DNA of 64,000 bases from Tomocerus qinae. Lineage: Eukaryota; Arthropoda; Collembola; Entomobryomorpha; Tomoceridae. The stretch is from positions 24,263,930-24,327,929 of the forward strand of contig CM034549.1 of the NCBI GenBank assembly GCA_020055645.1. The letters run 5' to 3'. Both the position numbers and the translations under genes were made by a program. How positions within the stretch are numbered: the stretch's first letter is position 1; each line of letters begins with the position of its first letter. Shown here piece by piece: positions 61,952 through 64,000 of the stretch. The notes beneath the pieces were generated by a model. That model was not told where the DNA came from. It searched no databases and saw only the letters and a program-made list of their open reading frames with translations.

Positions 61952-62512
61952 TTTAAGTATACACTTGTGACAGCACGGACAGGAGGAGTAAGTGTAATAA
62001 GGGAAATTATTCTGATTGCTTTTTAAATTGTTGAGACTCGGATGTAGGCTTTGATTTTCATCTAAACTGCAGAAGAACCGCTGATTTTGATTTGTGGTCA
62101 GAGCAGTGCCACTGTTTAGAGATAGTGACGAAGCTGCGAAAGTTAAACTGAATCTTCTCGAGTCTCCAGGTAGAAGAAGAGATGGAAGTTTTTCTTCAGA
62201 TTTCGATTTCCACAAACTTGGATCAAAAGTAACAAGATTAGTATTTCTGCTAGATTCTTCGCTATTTGCTGCATTGGCCGATGAGCATCTTTTCTTTTGT
62301 ATGTAGGATTTATAGGAGAAAGTACGAGAGATGGAAGGAAGAGAGTTATTATTATTGCTGTGAAAGTATGCAGATTGCGAATTTTGCAGCAGTGAAGAAG
62401 AGCAAGCTTGAGGTCGGATGCCAAAGAGTGAAGAAAGACAGAGGGATAGACACAGGTGGTCACAGGTCAATGTCAAAGGGCTAGAAGAACTCGTTTTGTA
62501 GCCTTTTTGTAA
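61952..62512 (-). other. Open frame upstream of, and continuous with, the p35 start
   Basis: On the minus strand 187 codons stay open in frame with p35 directly before its conserved ATG, with no ATG of their own. The block starts right after a strong-looking acceptor (a run of eight T, then ACTGTGCTTAG, ending at 62513). The text is Ser/Asn-rich with protein-like stretches (TFDPSLWKSKSEEKLPSLL). It may be 5' UTR, or the coding part of an N-terminally extended isoform whose ATG lies in an upstream exon. Confidence 0.5.
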
Positions 62513-64000
62513 CTAAGCACAGTAAAAAAAATTAAAATGTAAGTTTTTAAATAATTGCGCCTTTTCCGAAGAAAACTGCTAAATGTTTTGTCTATTCAAG
62601 TCGACAGTCGCCCAAATTGAGAACAACTGTCATTAGTGAAAATAAACTAAAATGATAATGTCGGTGTAAAAAGTGACCAAGGTGGTTGTCTAGTAGAATT
62701 TGTTGTGTGATGATGTGGTGTGGCTGGAGATACTGGAGAAGTAGAAGAGGTGAGTCACAACAGTTGAATCAAGTCAGTCAAGTCAACTCCAGAGTCTGTT
62801 TAGAGTAGGCATACGTCCTATGATGTTATGTTTTAAGAAGGAGGCTTCATGATGTCTACCGATGGAATGGAAGTGTACTGGAAATCCAGATAGTCCATTT
62901 CGACTCTTTCTCCAGCCAAAAACGAAGGAGCCGAGAGAATTATATACAGGACAGTATACAAATGTCTATCTGCGTAATGTAATCATATTACTATATCGGA
63001 GAAGGTGGGCTCGAGTAAGTTGGTTTCCTTTTCTTTCCTTGCGGGTTGTCAACAACACAGCACAGGACTCCTCTCCACCTCAGAAATATAGCAACCTATG
63101 CTACACTTTCCCAGACCTAACCTTATTGCTACTACTAGTTAGTTTTGTTAACTTGAGCATGTACTGTATAGTGGCTTTAGTCTCCTCTGGATAGTCTACA
63201 ATACTGGACTGAAATTTCCTCCATCCTCTCCTGCATTTCGCTTTTCCTTCAAAATGGCGAAGAGGAGCTCTCTGCTGTAACTTTCCTTCACTTGAGTCAC
63301 AGTCTACGCTAGCTGCCTCGCTCCTGGAGAAAGAATGGAACGAACAGGGAAAACCATTTATTGATCCATGAATGAAACATACACATATACGGGTTTTCAT
63401 TTAAGTATGCTGTAAAGAATATTCCATGTTATACTACATACACTCCAGAGTTACAAGCAGATACCCTGCAATCGACTTACTCACTGGAGACAAATCTACA
63501 CCAGTCACCAATGAATTCTATTATTTTTCATCAGTCAATTTACAACAATAATACAAAAATTAACAACGAAATCTAATATTCTTTTTCTTTAAGATTTACT
63601 TGTCTGGTTTTCTACAATTTACATTTTCAATTAATTGTTAACCTGATTAACTAGTTTGATAATTCAATTCACAGTAACCCAAAATAATTTGAGTGATCTT
63701 TTACCAAAAGATTTTGTATATAAAATCATTACTAATTCTTCATAGGCAGTTGCTGTACCTATTATTGTTTTTGTCGTGTATGGTTGTTAAATAATTTGTG
63801 ATTGCAGCATGGAAAAATTGTAGGTCTTGCAGTACAAGATTTTCTAAAGATTGTAGATAAGATGTTAAGTAGAGTATATTTGGATAGGAAGAGAAAGTTA
63901 TGGATGATATGTATTTGTATGTAGTATGTAGTATGTAGTATGTTCATGTAATTCTAATATGCAATCTCTTTGGTGCTTTATCGTGACATTAGATGAGAAT
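62513..64000. other. Sequence upstream of the p35 exon
   Basis: About 1.5 kb to the window edge. It begins with the T-rich acceptor side of the p35 exon and may be intron or promoter. A small 7-bp tandem repeat (agtatgt, about three copies) lies at 63918-63943. No supported coding exon; frames at 62862-63194 and 63101-63400 overlap on opposite strands and show no domain. Confidence 0.4.

Overview
The window is about 64 kb of AT-rich nuclear DNA from an invertebrate animal. Genes are split by spliceosomal introns with GT...AG borders and separated by long gene-poor stretches. The gene set (Arl4 GTPase, Cdk5 activator p35, a Bax-like Bcl-2 protein, a BTB-BACK protein, an LRAT-type acyltransferase, a P450 relic and large secreted repeat proteins) fits a metazoan. 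I infer an arthropod, possibly a springtail-like hexapod, but the sequence does not settle this. Exon models were built by hand from splice borders, reading phase and family similarity.

Layout. 1-5511 (minus): a secreted protein of at least three exons whose last visible exon is a long Asn/Gly/Gln tandem repeat running off the left edge. Its second intron carries a roughly 1 kb DNA transposon with long inverted repeats (3444-4430). 6335-8281 (minus): a six-exon BTB-BACK protein without a PHR domain. 8951-9866 (minus): a two-exon secreted protein with a poly-Asn run. 14106-15130 (plus): a four-exon Bax-like Bcl-2 family protein. 17726-18062 (plus): a broken cytochrome P450 fragment. 19886-31177 (minus): Arl4, five small exons over 11 kb, with a degenerate 185-bp tandem repeat in intron 1. 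36000-37688 (minus): an intronless secreted protein with Trp-Ser-Gly and Gly-Trp-Asn repeats and a 26-cysteine tail. 44177-44931 (minus): a two-exon LRAT-like protein with C-terminal membrane segments. 46376-47125: a minisatellite. 53850-61951 (minus): a four-exon Cdk5 activator (p35) with a long Ser/Thr/Asn insertion in its cyclin-like fold and an open frame extending upstream of the conserved start.

The genes do not form an operon or a recognisable shared pathway. The two secreted repeat proteins (left edge and 36-37.7 kb) are the least familiar items and the best candidates for something undescribed, possibly extracellular structural or adhesive material. The conserved regulators (Arl4, p35, Bax-like) are ordinary family members with a few departures noted in the findings. 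Most of the remaining roughly 45 kb shows no coding signal I can defend.
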